NCBI RefSeq assembly: GCF_012272835.1
Contig: NZ_JAAWWK010000003.1
Span: 310,001 to 374,000 of the forward strand
Length of the DNA stretch: 64,000 nt
Direction: 5' to 3'
From: Spongiibacter thalassae
GTDB lineage: Bacteria > Pseudomonadota > Gammaproteobacteria > Pseudomonadales > Spongiibacteraceae
Below, piece by piece: positions 36,993 to 46,786 of this stretch. Every line of letters begins with the position of its first letter. The first letter of the stretch is position 1. The notes below the pieces were generated by a model, which saw only the letters and a list, made by a program, of their open reading frames with translations, made no database searches and was not told the origin of the DNA. The position numbers were made by a program, and so were the translations under genes.

Positions 36993-38471
36993 TCAGCCCG
37001 CCGCTTTGCTCTGGAGGTACTGGCATAGCAAGCCAACGGGGCGACCGGTGGCCCCCTTGTTAGCACCGGAATTCCACGCCGCCCCGGCGATATCCAGATG
37101 AGCCCAGCGCAGGTCCTTGCAGAAGCGTGACAGGAAGCAGGCAGCGGTAACGCTCCCTGCTTCAGGGCCACCGATATTGGCCATATCGGCAAAATTGCTG
37201 TCCAGCTGTGGCTGGTAGTCATCCCACAGTGGCATCTGCCATGCGCGGTCACGGGCGGCGTTGCCGCTGTCAATCAGTTCACGGGCAAATTCGTCGCTGT
37301 TGCTGTACAGGCCAATCGCATGTTTGCCGAGAGCAACCACGCAGGCGCCGGTCAAGGTCGCAATATCGATCACCGACGCCGGCTTGAAACGGGCGGAGTA
37401 GGTGAGAGCATCGCACAATACCAGTCGGCCTTCGGCATCAGTGTTGAGGATTTCGATGGTCTGACCAGACATGCTGGTCACCACATCACCGGGTTTCGTG
37501 GCGCGGCCATTGGGCATGTTCTCAGCGGCGGCAACAATGCCGACAACATTCAAGGGTAGGCCCATTTCGGCGATAGCCGACATTGTGCCGATGACGCTGG
37601 CGGCACCGCACATGTCGTATTTCATCTCATCCATTTTGGCGCCGGGCTTTAAACTGATGCCACCGGTATCGAAGGTAATACCCTTGCCAACCAGTGCGTG
37701 GGGAGCGTCGGACTTCTTGCCGCCCTTGTATTCAATGACAATCAGCTGTGCTGGTTGGTCACTGCCGGCACTGACCGAAAGCAGGGCGCCCATACCCAGT
37801 TGCTGCATTTTCTTTTCATCCAGCACCGTTACACTGATCGCCTCATGTTGGCGGGCCAGTTTACGGGCTTCCTTGCTGAGATATACCGGGGTACAAATAT
37901 TTCCGGGCAGGTCACCGAGATTTCTGGCGACGTTCACGCCATGGCCGATCGCCTGGCCTGCGGCTACAGATTTGCGGTTGGCGTCGGTGTTGGCGGCAAT
38001 CAAGGTGGCGCGGCGCAGGGTCGCAGCAGGCTTCGGCTTGCTCACGGTGGCGGTGTAGCGGTATTGGGCAACTTCTATCAGCTCGGCGCTGCGCTGTAAA
38101 AGCCATGTAGCTTTACGGTTTTCAACCTGGGTGTCGTTGAAATGCAGCGTCACGTCCTTGCATTGATTTTTCGTGGCGACCTGCAGGGCGGCATTAATCA
38201 TTTTATCGACGTCGCTGTCGCTGACGGTGTCGCCATCGCCCCGGCCAATCAACACCAGTCGCTTGGCGCGCAGCCCGGTTACAGCAGGTAAATAGAGTGT
38301 GTCGCCGACCTTGCCATTAAAATCGCCACGCTCAATCAACGACTTGATGGTTCCCTGACAGGCGGTGTCTATAGCCGCCAGCGTACCGTCGAGTGAAGCG
38401 TTACAGATCAGCACAAGGCAATCGGTGGTGATCTTGCTGGTGTCTTTGCCTGGTTTAAGGCTAATTTGCAT
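36993..38471 (-). CDS. pepA: Leucyl aminopeptidase
   Basis: M17 family zinc/manganese aminopeptidase of 492 residues (E. coli PepA 503). The signature NTDAEGRLVL (about 335-344) is intact, as are GKGITFDTGGISLKPG with the catalytic Lys and metal-binding Asp, and the GACVVALG block. In gammaproteobacteria PepA is also a DNA-binding protein. It is divergent from lptF with 194 bases between, the classical arrangement. First gene of the pepA-holC-X-valS cluster. Confidence 0.97.
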   Translation of the reverse strand: MQISLKPGKDTSKITTDCLVLICNASLDGTLAAIDTACQGTIKSLIERGDFNGKVGDTLYLPAVTGLRAKRLVLIGRGDGDTVSDSDVDKMINAALQVATKNQCKDVTLHFNDTQVENRKATWLLQRSAELIEVAQYRYTATVSKPKPAATLRRATLIAANTDANRKSVAAGQAIGHGVNVARNLGDLPGNICTPVYLSKEARKLARQHEAISVTVLDEKKMQQLGMGALLSVSAGSDQPAQLIVIEYKGGKKSDAPHALVGKGITFDTGGISLKPGAKMDEMKYDMCGAASVIGTMSAIAEMGLPLNVVGIVAAAENMPNGRATKPGDVVTSMSGQTIEILNTDAEGRLVLCDALTYSARFKPASVIDIATLTGACVVALGKHAIGLYSNSDEFARELIDSGNAARDRAWQMPLWDDYQPQLDSNFADMANIGGPEAGSVTAACFLSRFCKDLRWAHLDIAGAAWNSGANKGATGRPVGLLCQYLQSKAAG

Positions 38472-38665
38472 TTATAGTCTCACTTATAAAAAGTCGCGGA
38501 CGACGCTGGGATAGGCAATAATGCCGTCCACGTTTCGAATTACATCGTGCGATAGTCGGTGAACGTGGCGCCACCATCACTGAACGCGTCGAAGGTTTAA
38601 CGTAAATAGTGTAAAGGGTATTATCTGCGCGTGAAACCACCTGTCCCCAAAGGAGCCTCAGGTCT

Positions 38666-39778
38666 TTGATTCTTTTCCGCTATCTGGCCAGTGAAGTACT
38701 GAAATCGGTCTTCGCAGTGACCCTCACACTGCTGGTCATCATTATGAGTGGGCGCTTCGTCAAATATCTCGCCCAGGTTGCCTCGGGGGATTTTGCCCCT
38801 GACGTGCTGTTTCTCATTATGCTGTACCGCCTGCCGGGATTTTTAGAGGTCGTACTGCCGCTGGGTCTGTTTATCAGTATTCTGCTTTCCTACGGTCGCC
38901 TTTACGTAGACAGCGAAATGACGGTGATGAGTGCCTGTGGCCTGAGCAGGCGCCGTTTGCTGCTCTATACCCAGATACCGGCTCTGTTTGTCGCAGCTAT
39001 CGTTGCCTATATCAGTATGGTGGTAAGCCCCGCCGGCATTCAGGCCTATGTTGCCGAACTCGCAGAAAGCCGAGCAGAAATCGGGGTAAAGGCCGCGGTT
39101 GAAGGGCGGTTTCGTATCGATAAATCCAGTGGTCGTGTTACCTATATCGAGCGGATTGATCGCGACGATCAATCCATGTCCGGCGTTTTTATGGCCCAGG
39201 CAGAAATGGCCGAGGGCGATGAACGCTCCTTTGTCTCTGTTGTGGCGGCAGACAGTGGCCGGTTTCAAGTGGATGAGGAAACCGGAGCGCGCCACCTTGT
39301 GTTGGACAATGGCGTGCGCTACGTGGGTGAGCCCGGGCAAGCCGACTACCAGTTCACCAGCTTCGAGCGTCTGAGTCAGTTAATGCGCGAGCCAGAGGTC
39401 AAAACCTATCGCCAGGAACTCGACGGCAAGAGCACCGCTGAACTGTGGGGCAGCGACCGGCTGGAGGATATCGCTGCCGTCCAGTGGCGAATTTCATTGA
39501 GTGTGCTGGTGCCAATTGCGGCACTGATCGCCGTATCCCTGAGTAAAACAGACCACCGCCGCGGCCGCTACGGCAAGATGTTCCCCGCATTCATGTTGTA
39601 TATGGTGTATCTGGTGGCGCTGAATGCGGTGCGCGATGCCATCGCCAAGGGAGACTGGCCGGTGTTTCCCGGAATGTGGGTGATCCACGGCGTATTTTTA
39701 TTGCTAGGTTTGGTGCTGTTGTATCGGGACAGTGCCTACCGCCATTGGTGGTTGGGCTGGAGACGCAAGAGTGCGTAA
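38666..39778 (+). CDS. lptF: LPS export ABC transporter permease LptF
   Basis: Inner-membrane permease of the LptB2FG complex that extracts lipopolysaccharide. 370 residues: three N-terminal membrane segments (about 12-115), a periplasmic beta-jellyroll (about 125-265, with GRVTYIERID) and three C-terminal segments. The start is TTG 38666, supported by AGGAG 10 bases upstream and by the family N-terminus (ILFRYLASEVLKS). lptG overlaps its end by 8 bases. Confidence 0.95.
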   Translation: MILFRYLASEVLKSVFAVTLTLLVIIMSGRFVKYLAQVASGDFAPDVLFLIMLYRLPGFLEVVLPLGLFISILLSYGRLYVDSEMTVMSACGLSRRRLLLYTQIPALFVAAIVAYISMVVSPAGIQAYVAELAESRAEIGVKAAVEGRFRIDKSSGRVTYIERIDRDDQSMSGVFMAQAEMAEGDERSFVSVVAADSGRFQVDEETGARHLVLDNGVRYVGEPGQADYQFTSFERLSQLMREPEVKTYRQELDGKSTAELWGSDRLEDIAAVQWRISLSVLVPIAALIAVSLSKTDHRRGRYGKMFPAFMLYMVYLVALNAVRDAIAKGDWPVFPGMWVIHGVFLLLGLVLLYRDSAYRHWWLGWRRKSA

Positions 39779-40832
39779 ATTAAATCGCTATATTGGCCGC
39801 ACCGTTGCCGGCGCCATCTGCCTGGTGCTGTTGGTTATTGTCGGCATTGACCTATTGTCGGTGCTGATTGAAGAATTAAAGGAAATACGTGGCGATTATA
39901 CCTTTGTATCGGTATTGAAATACGTTGCTCTGGTCGCCCCGGGCGCTCTCTACGAGTACCTGCCCTTTGCCGCATTGGTGGGCTGTCTGGCAGGGCTCGG
40001 TGCCCTGGCCAGTAGTTCCGAGCTGGTGGTGATGCGCGCTGCGGGGATTTCTACCTATCGGCTGGTACTGGCAGTGATTAAACCAACGCTGCTGATTACG
40101 GCACTGGGTTTGCTGGTCGCCGAGTATGTTGCCCCGGCAGCCCAGCAAATTGCCGAAAGCCAGCGAGCGATTGCCCTGCAAAAAGTGGCCAGCGTGCACT
40201 CCCGACACGGTATGTGGCATCGCGAGGGCAAGCAGTTTATGCATTTTAATGCAGTACAGCCCAATGGCGTGCTTTACGGTGTCAGTATTTATGCCTTTGA
40301 TGAGCAGCGCCAACTGGTCAATAGCAGCTACGCGGAAAGGGCCTATTTCAGCGGCTCACAGTGGACCCTGGAGGATGTCAGCGCCGTCTCCCTGAGTGAC
40401 AAAGGCGCAGTGCAGCAGCGTCACAGCGAACTCCCCTGGGATACCGAACTGTCACCCGAACTGCTGAATATTCTGGTACTGGATCCGGCAGATTTGTCGA
40501 TCAGCGGTCTATGGCGCTATGCCAGCTATTTGAAAAAACAGGGCCTGAATGCGGGCGATTACGAGCTGGCGTTCTGGAATAAGCTGCTGCAGCCGGCGAC
40601 GATTCTGGGCATGGTGTTTGTCGCCATCTCCTTTATTTTTGGGCCGCTGCGCAATGTCACGATGGGCTTTCGAGTGTTTGTCGGGGTGATGGTGGGCATC
40701 GTGTTCAGCACTCTCCAGGACATCCTCGGGCCATCGAGCCTGGTCTATGGCTTCGATCCGATATTGGCCAGTATCGCGCCTATTGCGATCTGTTTTGCTG
40801 TTGGCGTACTGTTGATGGCACGCCGAACCTGA
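39771..40832 (+). CDS. lptG: LPS export ABC transporter permease LptG
   Basis: Partner permease of LptF. 353 residues with the same plan: N-terminal segments (KLNRYIGRTVAGAIC...), a periplasmic domain (about 130-260) and C-terminal segments. GTG 39771 lies inside the last codons of lptF (8-base overlap), which points to translational coupling; an ATG 39 bases upstream is deep in lptF and unlikely. The ATPase gene lptB is not in this window. It meets the RDD gene end-to-end with no gap. Confidence 0.95.
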   Translation: MRKLNRYIGRTVAGAICLVLLVIVGIDLLSVLIEELKEIRGDYTFVSVLKYVALVAPGALYEYLPFAALVGCLAGLGALASSSELVVMRAAGISTYRLVLAVIKPTLLITALGLLVAEYVAPAAQQIAESQRAIALQKVASVHSRHGMWHREGKQFMHFNAVQPNGVLYGVSIYAFDEQRQLVNSSYAERAYFSGSQWTLEDVSAVSLSDKGAVQQRHSELPWDTELSPELLNILVLDPADLSISGLWRYASYLKKQGLNAGDYELAFWNKLLQPATILGMVFVAISFIFGPLRNVTMGFRVFVGVMVGIVFSTLQDILGPSSLVYGFDPILASIAPIAICFAVGVLLMARRT

Positions 40833-41315
40833 TCAGCTTTTTTCTGCTTTGGGCAAGACGCGAAGGCGGGTACCACACAGGCGGTCGTGCCAGCTGAGCC
40901 GATCCTTATCGATCCATATCCAGAAAAAACCCAGGCCACACAAACCCAGCGAAACGAAGGCGGCAACCACTCTGGCGGCGCATCGGGGCCAGGAAATTCG
41001 GCCTCCATCAACGGTTTCCAGTTTCAGGCGCCAGGCCTGCATTCCCAGAGTCTGGCCATTTTTTCGCCAGAAAAAGCCGAAAAAGCCAACGGTCAGCGCC
41101 ACTAGATAGGCTTGGTAAAACGCCCCGTGAAGTGGCGTGTTCAATTCATGAACCACACTATCGGTAGCGGGGGACTGCCCCAGATTTGCCGTATTCATCA
41201 GCAAGGCCGGAATTAGCGATGCAACAAAAAGCACGCCGAACAACAGGCAGCCGTCGTAAACGATTGCCGCCAAGCGCCGCCAGGGGCTGGCATAAGTGGG
41301 TTCAGTAGTCCGCAT
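40833..41315 (-). CDS. RDD family membrane protein
   Basis: 160-residue protein with the RDD motif near the N-terminus (SPWRRLAAIVYDGCLL: Arg and two Asp, one here and one later), four hydrophobic segments and the conserved GQTLGMQAWRLKLE and DRLSWHDRLCGTRL. RDD proteins are small inner-membrane proteins, some acting as Na+/H+ antiporters; no assignment here. ATG 41315 has GGAG-like sequence upstream (CCTCCAT on the plus strand). Convergent with lptG. Confidence 0.88.
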   Translation of the reverse strand: MRTTEPTYASPWRRLAAIVYDGCLLFGVLFVASLIPALLMNTANLGQSPATDSVVHELNTPLHGAFYQAYLVALTVGFFGFFWRKNGQTLGMQAWRLKLETVDGGRISWPRCAARVVAAFVSLGLCGLGFFWIWIDKDRLSWHDRLCGTRLRVLPKAEKS

Positions 41316-41506
41316 GGAGGTTTCCTTGAAGTCGAGGCGGCGCATTATAACAGACTGATACTCGCTGACAGTGCTTGCCAGCCATAGACAGTCGGATAAG
41401 GCTATGTCACTCTCTTTACCCGTAAATTCAGCAGGGGTTGCGACACCAAACGGGAGTGACGGCAGTCCTTGCCTGAGTAGAATAATAGCCAGGGTATAAA
41501 ACACGC

Positions 41507-42184
41507 ATGCGTTTATTATTGATCGAAGATGATTTCAGTGTTGCGGAATATATCGTTAAGGGATTGAAAGAGAGCGGCTACACCGTTGAGCACGCCAGTG
41601 ACGGAAAAACCGGGTTGGTCAAAGCCACCACGGAGGAGTTTGACGCGCTGATTGTCGACCGCATGTTACCCAATGTGGATGGGCTAACCATTATTCAGAC
41701 CCTGCGTGCGGCCAACGATTCCACTCCAGCGCTTATCCTCAGTGCCCTGGGTGAGGTGGACGACCGGGTAAAGGGCCTGAAGGCCGGTGGTGATGACTAC
41801 TTGGTTAAACCCTTCGCCTTTGCCGAGTTGCTGGCCCGGATCGAAGTTATTATGCGACGCCACGAATCCAGCTCAACGGTCACCCGACTGAAAGTCGCCG
41901 ACCTGGAAATGGATCTGCTGGCCCACAAGGTCACCCGCGCCGGGCAGGTATTCAACTTGCAACCGCGGGAATACAAGTTACTCGAATACCTGATGCGCCA
42001 TGCCGGCCAGGTCGTTACTCGCACCATGCTGTTGGAAAACGTATGGGACTACCATTTCGACCCGCAAACCAATGTCATCGATGTTCATATCAGCCGCCTT
42101 CGCCAAAAAATAGACAAGGGCTTTGATCGTCCGCTGCTGAGCACCGTTCGCGGCGCCGGATACATGCTGGATGATGCTGAATAA
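41507..42184 (+). CDS. OmpR/PhoB-family response regulator
   Basis: 225 residues: receiver domain with acidic pocket (EDD at 7-9), phospho-acceptor Asp51 and Lys101 in KPF, and a C-terminal winged helix (about 130-222) with RVRGAGY-like end STVRGAGYML. It acts on DNA once phosphorylated by the kinase encoded next, whose start lies 14 bases inside this gene. The nearest sequence type is QseB/PhoP-like. Targets cannot be named. Confidence 0.93.
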   Translation: MRLLLIEDDFSVAEYIVKGLKESGYTVEHASDGKTGLVKATTEEFDALIVDRMLPNVDGLTIIQTLRAANDSTPALILSALGEVDDRVKGLKAGGDDYLVKPFAFAELLARIEVIMRRHESSSTVTRLKVADLEMDLLAHKVTRAGQVFNLQPREYKLLEYLMRHAGQVVTRTMLLENVWDYHFDPQTNVIDVHISRLRQKIDKGFDRPLLSTVRGAGYMLDDAE

Positions 42185-43577
42185 AATATTTACCAGTTTC
42201 ACCTTTCGCTTTCTGGTCGGCTATGTCGCATGGCTAAGCGTTGCCGTGCTGCTGGTATTGATGCTTATTTACGCCTTCATCGCCTACGATTTTTTCAGCG
42301 ATGTGCACCGTTCAGTTGAGGTCGAGCTCAAAGAGCTGCGCGAGGCCTATGAAGAGGGCGGTGAAGAAGGGGTCGATCGCTTTGTCGAGGTTCGCAGCGG
42401 CCCGACTCGACTGATTCGTTTTTTCTATTATGTGGGCGACAGCGAACGACACAAGGTTGCTGGCAATCTTGAGGAATGGCCCAATACCAAGGAGTATCGC
42501 GGCGGCTGGTTGGGATTTGATTTTGCTTCGCTCACCAAAATTGCCGATCCGGTTAACACCGAATTTATCGCGCGCTCAACGCGGCTCGAAAGCGGCGAGC
42601 ATCTGTTGGTCGCCCGGCACTATGCCGACGTACTGAACAGTACCACCCTGGTCGCTGGCGCGCTGATTCGCAGCATGGTGGCGACCATTATTCTCGGCAC
42701 AATTGGCGGCGCGATCATGGCGGGACTGAGCCTGAAACGCATTGAGGCGATCAACGAATCCCTGCTGCGGATTATGTCGGGGGATTTCTCCGAGCGCATC
42801 GACATCAGTAGCAGCACCGGCGATTTTCGGCGCCTGTCAGTAAACGTTAACCAGATGCTCGACCGCATCGAGGTGCTAATGACCGGAGTGAGGCAGGTGT
42901 CGGACAATATTGCCCACGATTTGCGCACACCACTTACCCGGCTGCGCAACCGCCTGAGCGAGCTGTACGATGACTGTGATAACCCGCAGAACCGGGAGCA
43001 GGTCGAGGCCTTGATTGAAGAAGCCGACGGTTTGCTGGGTACGTTCAGTGCATTGTTACGCATTGCCCAGGTCGAATCCGGCAACCGACGCTCGGGCTTT
43101 GGCGAGGTGGACTTGTGCACCCTGGTGTCAGACGTTATTGAGCTCTACGAGCCCCTCGCCAGTGACAAGGAACAGCAGTTCAACACCGCGATGGCTCGGG
43201 TGGGAAAATTTCACGGCGATCGCAACCTGTTGTTTCAGGCAGTCGCCAACCTGGTCGATAACGCGATCAAATACACTCCCGAGGGGGGGCGGGTCCATGT
43301 CGGGCTGTCAGTCGATGCAAAGGCCTTTAAAATTACGGTTGCAGACTCCGGGGTAGGTATTCCGGCAGCGGATAAAGAGAAGGTGTTTCAGCGATTTTTC
43401 CGGGTGGAGGGCAGTCGCAGTCAGCACCCGGGTAACGGCTTGGGCTTGAGCCTGGTACAGGCAGTGGTGCGCCTGCACGATGGCTTTATCGAGCTGGAGG
43501 ATAATCATCCCGGCTTGCGGATTGTTGTCCGTCTACCACGGCAGAATGCCTCGGCAAGCCACGCCCGGGCAATTTGA
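42171..43577 (+). CDS. Sensor histidine kinase paired with the OmpR-type regulator
   Basis: 468 residues: TM1 (15-38), periplasmic domain (about 40-160), TM2 (about 162-185), HAMP, HisKA with His249 in NIAHDLRTPLTRLRN, and HATPase (N box NLVDNAIKYT, ADSGVGIP, GNGLGLSLV). A complete, active-looking kinase. The start overlaps the response regulator by 14 bases; ATG 42174 is equally possible. The periplasmic part has an acidic stretch (EEGGEEGVDRF), which in some kinases binds cations; signal unknown. Confidence 0.93.
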   Translation: MMLNKIFTSFTFRFLVGYVAWLSVAVLLVLMLIYAFIAYDFFSDVHRSVEVELKELREAYEEGGEEGVDRFVEVRSGPTRLIRFFYYVGDSERHKVAGNLEEWPNTKEYRGGWLGFDFASLTKIADPVNTEFIARSTRLESGEHLLVARHYADVLNSTTLVAGALIRSMVATIILGTIGGAIMAGLSLKRIEAINESLLRIMSGDFSERIDISSSTGDFRRLSVNVNQMLDRIEVLMTGVRQVSDNIAHDLRTPLTRLRNRLSELYDDCDNPQNREQVEALIEEADGLLGTFSALLRIAQVESGNRRSGFGEVDLCTLVSDVIELYEPLASDKEQQFNTAMARVGKFHGDRNLLFQAVANLVDNAIKYTPEGGRVHVGLSVDAKAFKITVADSGVGIPAADKEKVFQRFFRVEGSRSQHPGNGLGLSLVQAVVRLHDGFIELEDNHPGLRIVVRLPRQNASASHARAI

Positions 43578-43580
43578 TAG

Positions 43581-44210
43581 TCAGTGACAGCGAAGGTGGG
43601 AGGTGTCGGGTGGAGGCGGAAAGCGTTCTTCCCGCTCTACACCAAGTTGACTGCCTGCCGGGGCGAGGCTTATTCCCCCGCACAACTCATCGAGATCTAT
43701 TTGAACGGGGCCACCGCTGTGGCCGCCTGGCGCGGTGCCGGGCTGCAGGAGTTGCAGGTGGCTCACATCAGGCGGTGGCGGGGCGCTCGCGCGCGCTGTC
43801 GTGCTAACAGGGTCACCGCTACTAACGCTGAGATGGCTGGTGTTGACAACAGGTGGAGCAACAGTTTTGCGTTCATTTTCACGCAATACCGGACTGCCCA
43901 CAGGGGAAAGGGACAGGGCTTCCGGTGGAGCTGCCGCGGCATGGCGTTCAATCGCCGCAGCTTGGGGCGAGGCGCTTATTGCAGGCTGGGACTCAGTCAA
44001 TATGCCCAGTTTGTCAAAGGCAAGCTGCAGGCGGCTGATTTCTTCGCCAGAGATCGCTTTGCGAACGCGGGTGGGTTTACCCACCAGCAATTTTTCAATT
44101 TGCTCAGGGGGGCGTTTAAACAGCTTCGCGAGCTGCGCGACCGCGCGGTTGCGGTCGCAACCCATCGCCAGCTGCCCGGTCAGAAAAAGATCGAATCTGT
44201 CTTCAGCCAT
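43581..44210 (-). CDS. Unknown protein with Pro-rich PPPPDxSHL repeats
   Basis: 209 residues. Residues 1-75 form a compact helical domain (FDLFLTGQLAMGCDRN, RPPEQIEKLLVGKPTRVRK, RLQLAFDKLGI) with conserved character. The rest is low-complexity and disordered-looking, carrying three related motifs, PPVVNTSHL (119-127), PPPPDVSHL (144-152) and PPPPDTSHL (198-206), and two partial LxxPG/LAPAG extensions (153-158, 182-186). No membrane segment or signal peptide. I do not recognise a named family. The opposite strand is also open across this region, but the repeats and conserved N-terminus mark this strand as coding. Convergent with the kinase gene (3-base gap). Confidence 0.72.
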   Translation of the reverse strand: MAEDRFDLFLTGQLAMGCDRNRAVAQLAKLFKRPPEQIEKLLVGKPTRVRKAISGEEISRLQLAFDKLGILTESQPAISASPQAAAIERHAAAAPPEALSLSPVGSPVLRENERKTVAPPVVNTSHLSVSSGDPVSTTARASAPPPPDVSHLQLLQPGTAPGGHSGGPVQIDLDELCGGISLAPAGSQLGVEREERFPPPPDTSHLRCH

Positions 44211-44349
44211 AATTTTCCCGGCACCATGATACGTTGATACCAGCCCCTACGCTTTATTACGTTATGTTCACAACTTAGCAGAGTGCGGGGGGCGGTGGTA
44301 ACATCGGATCCATAAATATGTGATGTGTGTGGGGAAACTGCGAGTACTT

Positions 44350-45405
44350 ATGAATCTTGAAGCGGTGCCGAGTCGATTTGCCCGATCATTGATAAACCTC
44401 GCCACTGAGCGAGGTTTTGACGCTAATCAACTACTCAGCGCCGCAGGAATTCCCTTCGATCCCGCTAATACACGATCCCGCGGTTATGAATCCCACATCA
44501 ATGCGATGCAATACACCCGTCTTTATCAGCAGGTGATGAGGGTCATTCAGGACGAGGCCTTTGGCTTGATGCTGGGGCGGGATGTCACCCCTGGGGCGTT
44601 CCGCATGATGTGCTATTGCCTGCTGAGCTGCGAGAATCTCGACAAAGCAATCAGACGGGCCTGTGAGTTTTTCCACACTTTTTATGACGCCGATGCCCAT
44701 ATCCACATGGATACTCGGCGCGATAACGCCATTGTTGGCTACGGCAGTGTGAAAAAAGCCTTTGCGGGCGATCAGGTAGACGCCTCCGACCTTTACAGTT
44801 TGTCCATTTGGCATCGTTATTTCTGCTGGTTAGTGGGTAGTCATATCGAGCTGAAAGAGGTGCGTTTTGCCGGTCAGGCGCCGGCGGGCCGGGGACGGGT
44901 CGAAAAATACCAGAAGCTGTTTAATTGCCCGGTGTATTACGGTCAGTTGCGGGACGAATTCGTGTTCGATACTCGATACCTCAGTTTACCGCTTGTGCAA
45001 AACGAACGCAGTTTGAAGGAGTTCTTGCGCAACGCTCCCTATCCCCTGATGGTGATGGACCGAGGGCGCAACGACGACAGTGCGGTCAATCGCGTGAGGG
45101 CGATGATAGGCCAGGATTTTTCCCAGGGTTTCCCCAGCTTTGAGCAAATCACCGAGGCACTGAATACCTCAGCGCCGACCCTGCGCCGACGGCTGAAAAA
45201 GGAAGGTACCAGTTTTCAGCAGCTTAAGGATGAATGTCGCAGTGAAGCGGCCAAGGCCTATCTCAGTAATTCAGAGTTGTCGATCAATGCCGTCGCGGCG
45301 CTCATGGGCTTTACCGACCCCTCGGCCTTTCACCGCTGCTTCAAAAAATGGACGTCGATGACCCCGGGCGAGTACCGAAATCGCGAACGCTGTGCTGACG
45401 ACTAG
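44350..45405 (+). CDS. AraC-family regulator (Arabinose_bd type)
   Basis: 351 residues: N-terminal ligand domain of the arabinose-binding type (about 20-205, with GLMLGRDVTPGAFRMMCYCLL) and two C-terminal HTH motifs (LNTSAPTLRRRLKKEG and VAALMGFTDPSAFHRCFKKW). It precedes, on the same strand, a thiolase and a FadB/J-like gene (139-base gap), so control of this beta-oxidation pair by a fatty-acid-derived ligand is plausible. ATG 44350 begins the conserved protein; an upstream ATG at 44320 is possible, and neither has a strong ribosome site. Confidence 0.85.
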   Translation: MNLEAVPSRFARSLINLATERGFDANQLLSAAGIPFDPANTRSRGYESHINAMQYTRLYQQVMRVIQDEAFGLMLGRDVTPGAFRMMCYCLLSCENLDKAIRRACEFFHTFYDADAHIHMDTRRDNAIVGYGSVKKAFAGDQVDASDLYSLSIWHRYFCWLVGSHIELKEVRFAGQAPAGRGRVEKYQKLFNCPVYYGQLRDEFVFDTRYLSLPLVQNERSLKEFLRNAPYPLMVMDRGRNDDSAVNRVRAMIGQDFSQGFPSFEQITEALNTSAPTLRRRLKKEGTSFQQLKDECRSEAAKAYLSNSELSINAVAALMGFTDPSAFHRCFKKWTSMTPGEYRNRERCADD

Positions 45406-45544
45406 TTCATAAACCCACTCTATCTATTTGATTTATAATATAAATACCTGATTCTGCCAGCCTCTTGACCGCTAATGTTATTGTCGCTGTAGCCGGCCCC
45501 ACGCGATGCTATGCGCCGACATTACACTTCTGGCAGGACACAGC

Positions 45545-46744
45545 ATGGCAGACGCTTTTATCTATGACGCGATTCGCACCCCTCGGGGCAAAGGCAAACG
45601 CGGGGGCGCACTTTACGAAGTCAAACCTATTGATCTGGTCACCAACTTATTGGAGAGCCTTCAGGCCCGTCTCGATCTCGATACGCGGCAGGTAGAGGAC
45701 CTGATACTCGCCTGTGGCGAACCGGTAAAGGAGCAGGGGCAGAATATCGCCAAGGCCGCTCTGGTCTACTCCGGCTGGGACAATATCACCACTGGCGCAC
45801 AGTTGCATCGCTACTGTGCGGGGGGGCTGGACGCAGTCAATCTAGCGGCGGCGAAGGTTGCCTCTGGTTATGAAGACCTTGTCGCCGCCGGCGGCGTTGA
45901 GTCCATGTCGCGGCTGGGCATCGGCGCGAGCGGGGGTGCAACCGGTGACCCCAGGGTGGCGATGAAATCCTATTTCATCTCTCAGGGACTTGGCGCGGAT
46001 ATGATTGCCACCCAGGATGGTATCAGCCGCGAAGAACTGGATGCCTACGCCCAACGCTCACAGCAGCGTGCCGCTGCTGCTCGGGACAAGGGCTATTTCT
46101 CGTCGCTGGTGCCGGTGAGAGACATGAATGGCATCACTGTTCTCGATCACGACGAGTTGATCCGCCCCGATACAACAATGGCTGGCCTGGCGAAATTAGC
46201 CCCGGCCTTTCAAATGTTCAACGATTTCGGTCACGGCGGCGTTGCCCAGCTGAAATACCCCGACCTGGACAATATCCATTGCGTACACACTGCCGGTAAC
46301 TCTTCAGGCATTGTCGACGGCGCCGCGCTGGTATTGGTCGGTAGCGCCGAGGCAGGGCGCGACCAGGGACTCAAGCCCCGAGCGCGCATCGTCAGCTGTG
46401 CCCTTGTGGGTAGTGAGCCAACCATCATGCTGGATGGCCCGGTTCCGGCAACCGAAAAGGCCCTGCGCAAAGCCGGTCTTTCGGTAGACGATATTGATCT
46501 CTTCGAACTCAACGAAGCCTTCGCCTCAGTCGTCCTGCGCTTTCAACGCCGCCTGGGCATAGCCGACGACAAAATCAACGTTAACGGTGGTGCTATCGCC
46601 ATGGGCCATCCCATTGGTGCAACGGGTGCGATGCTGGTGGGAACACTGCTGGACGAATTGGAGCGGCGTGATTTGCAGCGCGGTCTGGTCACGCTGTGTG
46701 CTGGTGGCGGCATTGGTATTGCGACAATCATTGAGCGGGTATAG
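45545..46744 (+). CDS. Acetyl-CoA C-acyltransferase (thiolase)
   Basis: 399-residue thiolase: Cys91 nucleophile in [30 protein letters not shown] with the catalytic His, and the second Cys in [10 protein letters not shown]. It catalyses the last step of beta-oxidation, or acetoacetyl-CoA formation. ATG 45545 is chosen because AGGA lies 6 bases upstream. It is followed after 42 bases by the FadB/J-type multifunctional protein, so the pair should form a beta-oxidation complex. It lacks features that would separate FadA from FadI. Confidence 0.92.
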   Translation: MADAFIYDAIRTPRGKGKRGGALYEVKPIDLVTNLLESLQARLDLDTRQVEDLILACGEPVKEQGQNIAKAALVYSGWDNITTGAQLHRYCAGGLDAVNLAAAKVASGYEDLVAAGGVESMSRLGIGASGGATGDPRVAMKSYFISQGLGADMIATQDGISREELDAYAQRSQQRAAAARDKGYFSSLVPVRDMNGITVLDHDELIRPDTTMAGLAKLAPAFQMFNDFGHGGVAQLKYPDLDNIHCVHTAGNSSGIVDGAALVLVGSAEAGRDQGLKPRARIVSCALVGSEPTIMLDGPVPATEKALRKAGLSVDDIDLFELNEAFASVVLRFQRRLGIADDKINVNGGAIAMGHPIGATGAMLVGTLLDELERRDLQRGLVTLCAGGGIGIATIIERV

Positions 46745-46786
46745 CGGCGCCGGCGAGCGCCCTCAAGACATCGAGAGAGTTGTGAA

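Noticed and set aside
36986-37273. N-terminal extension of holC
   Set aside because: Lies wholly inside pepA in another frame; HolC begins at the MTRVDFYIL start at 36985.
43584-44237. Long plus-strand open frame opposite the PPPPDxSHL protein
   Set aside because: Low-complexity Arg/Gly/Ala composition without a domain. The minus-strand reading has a conserved-looking N-terminal domain and regular motif repeats, so this is its shadow.
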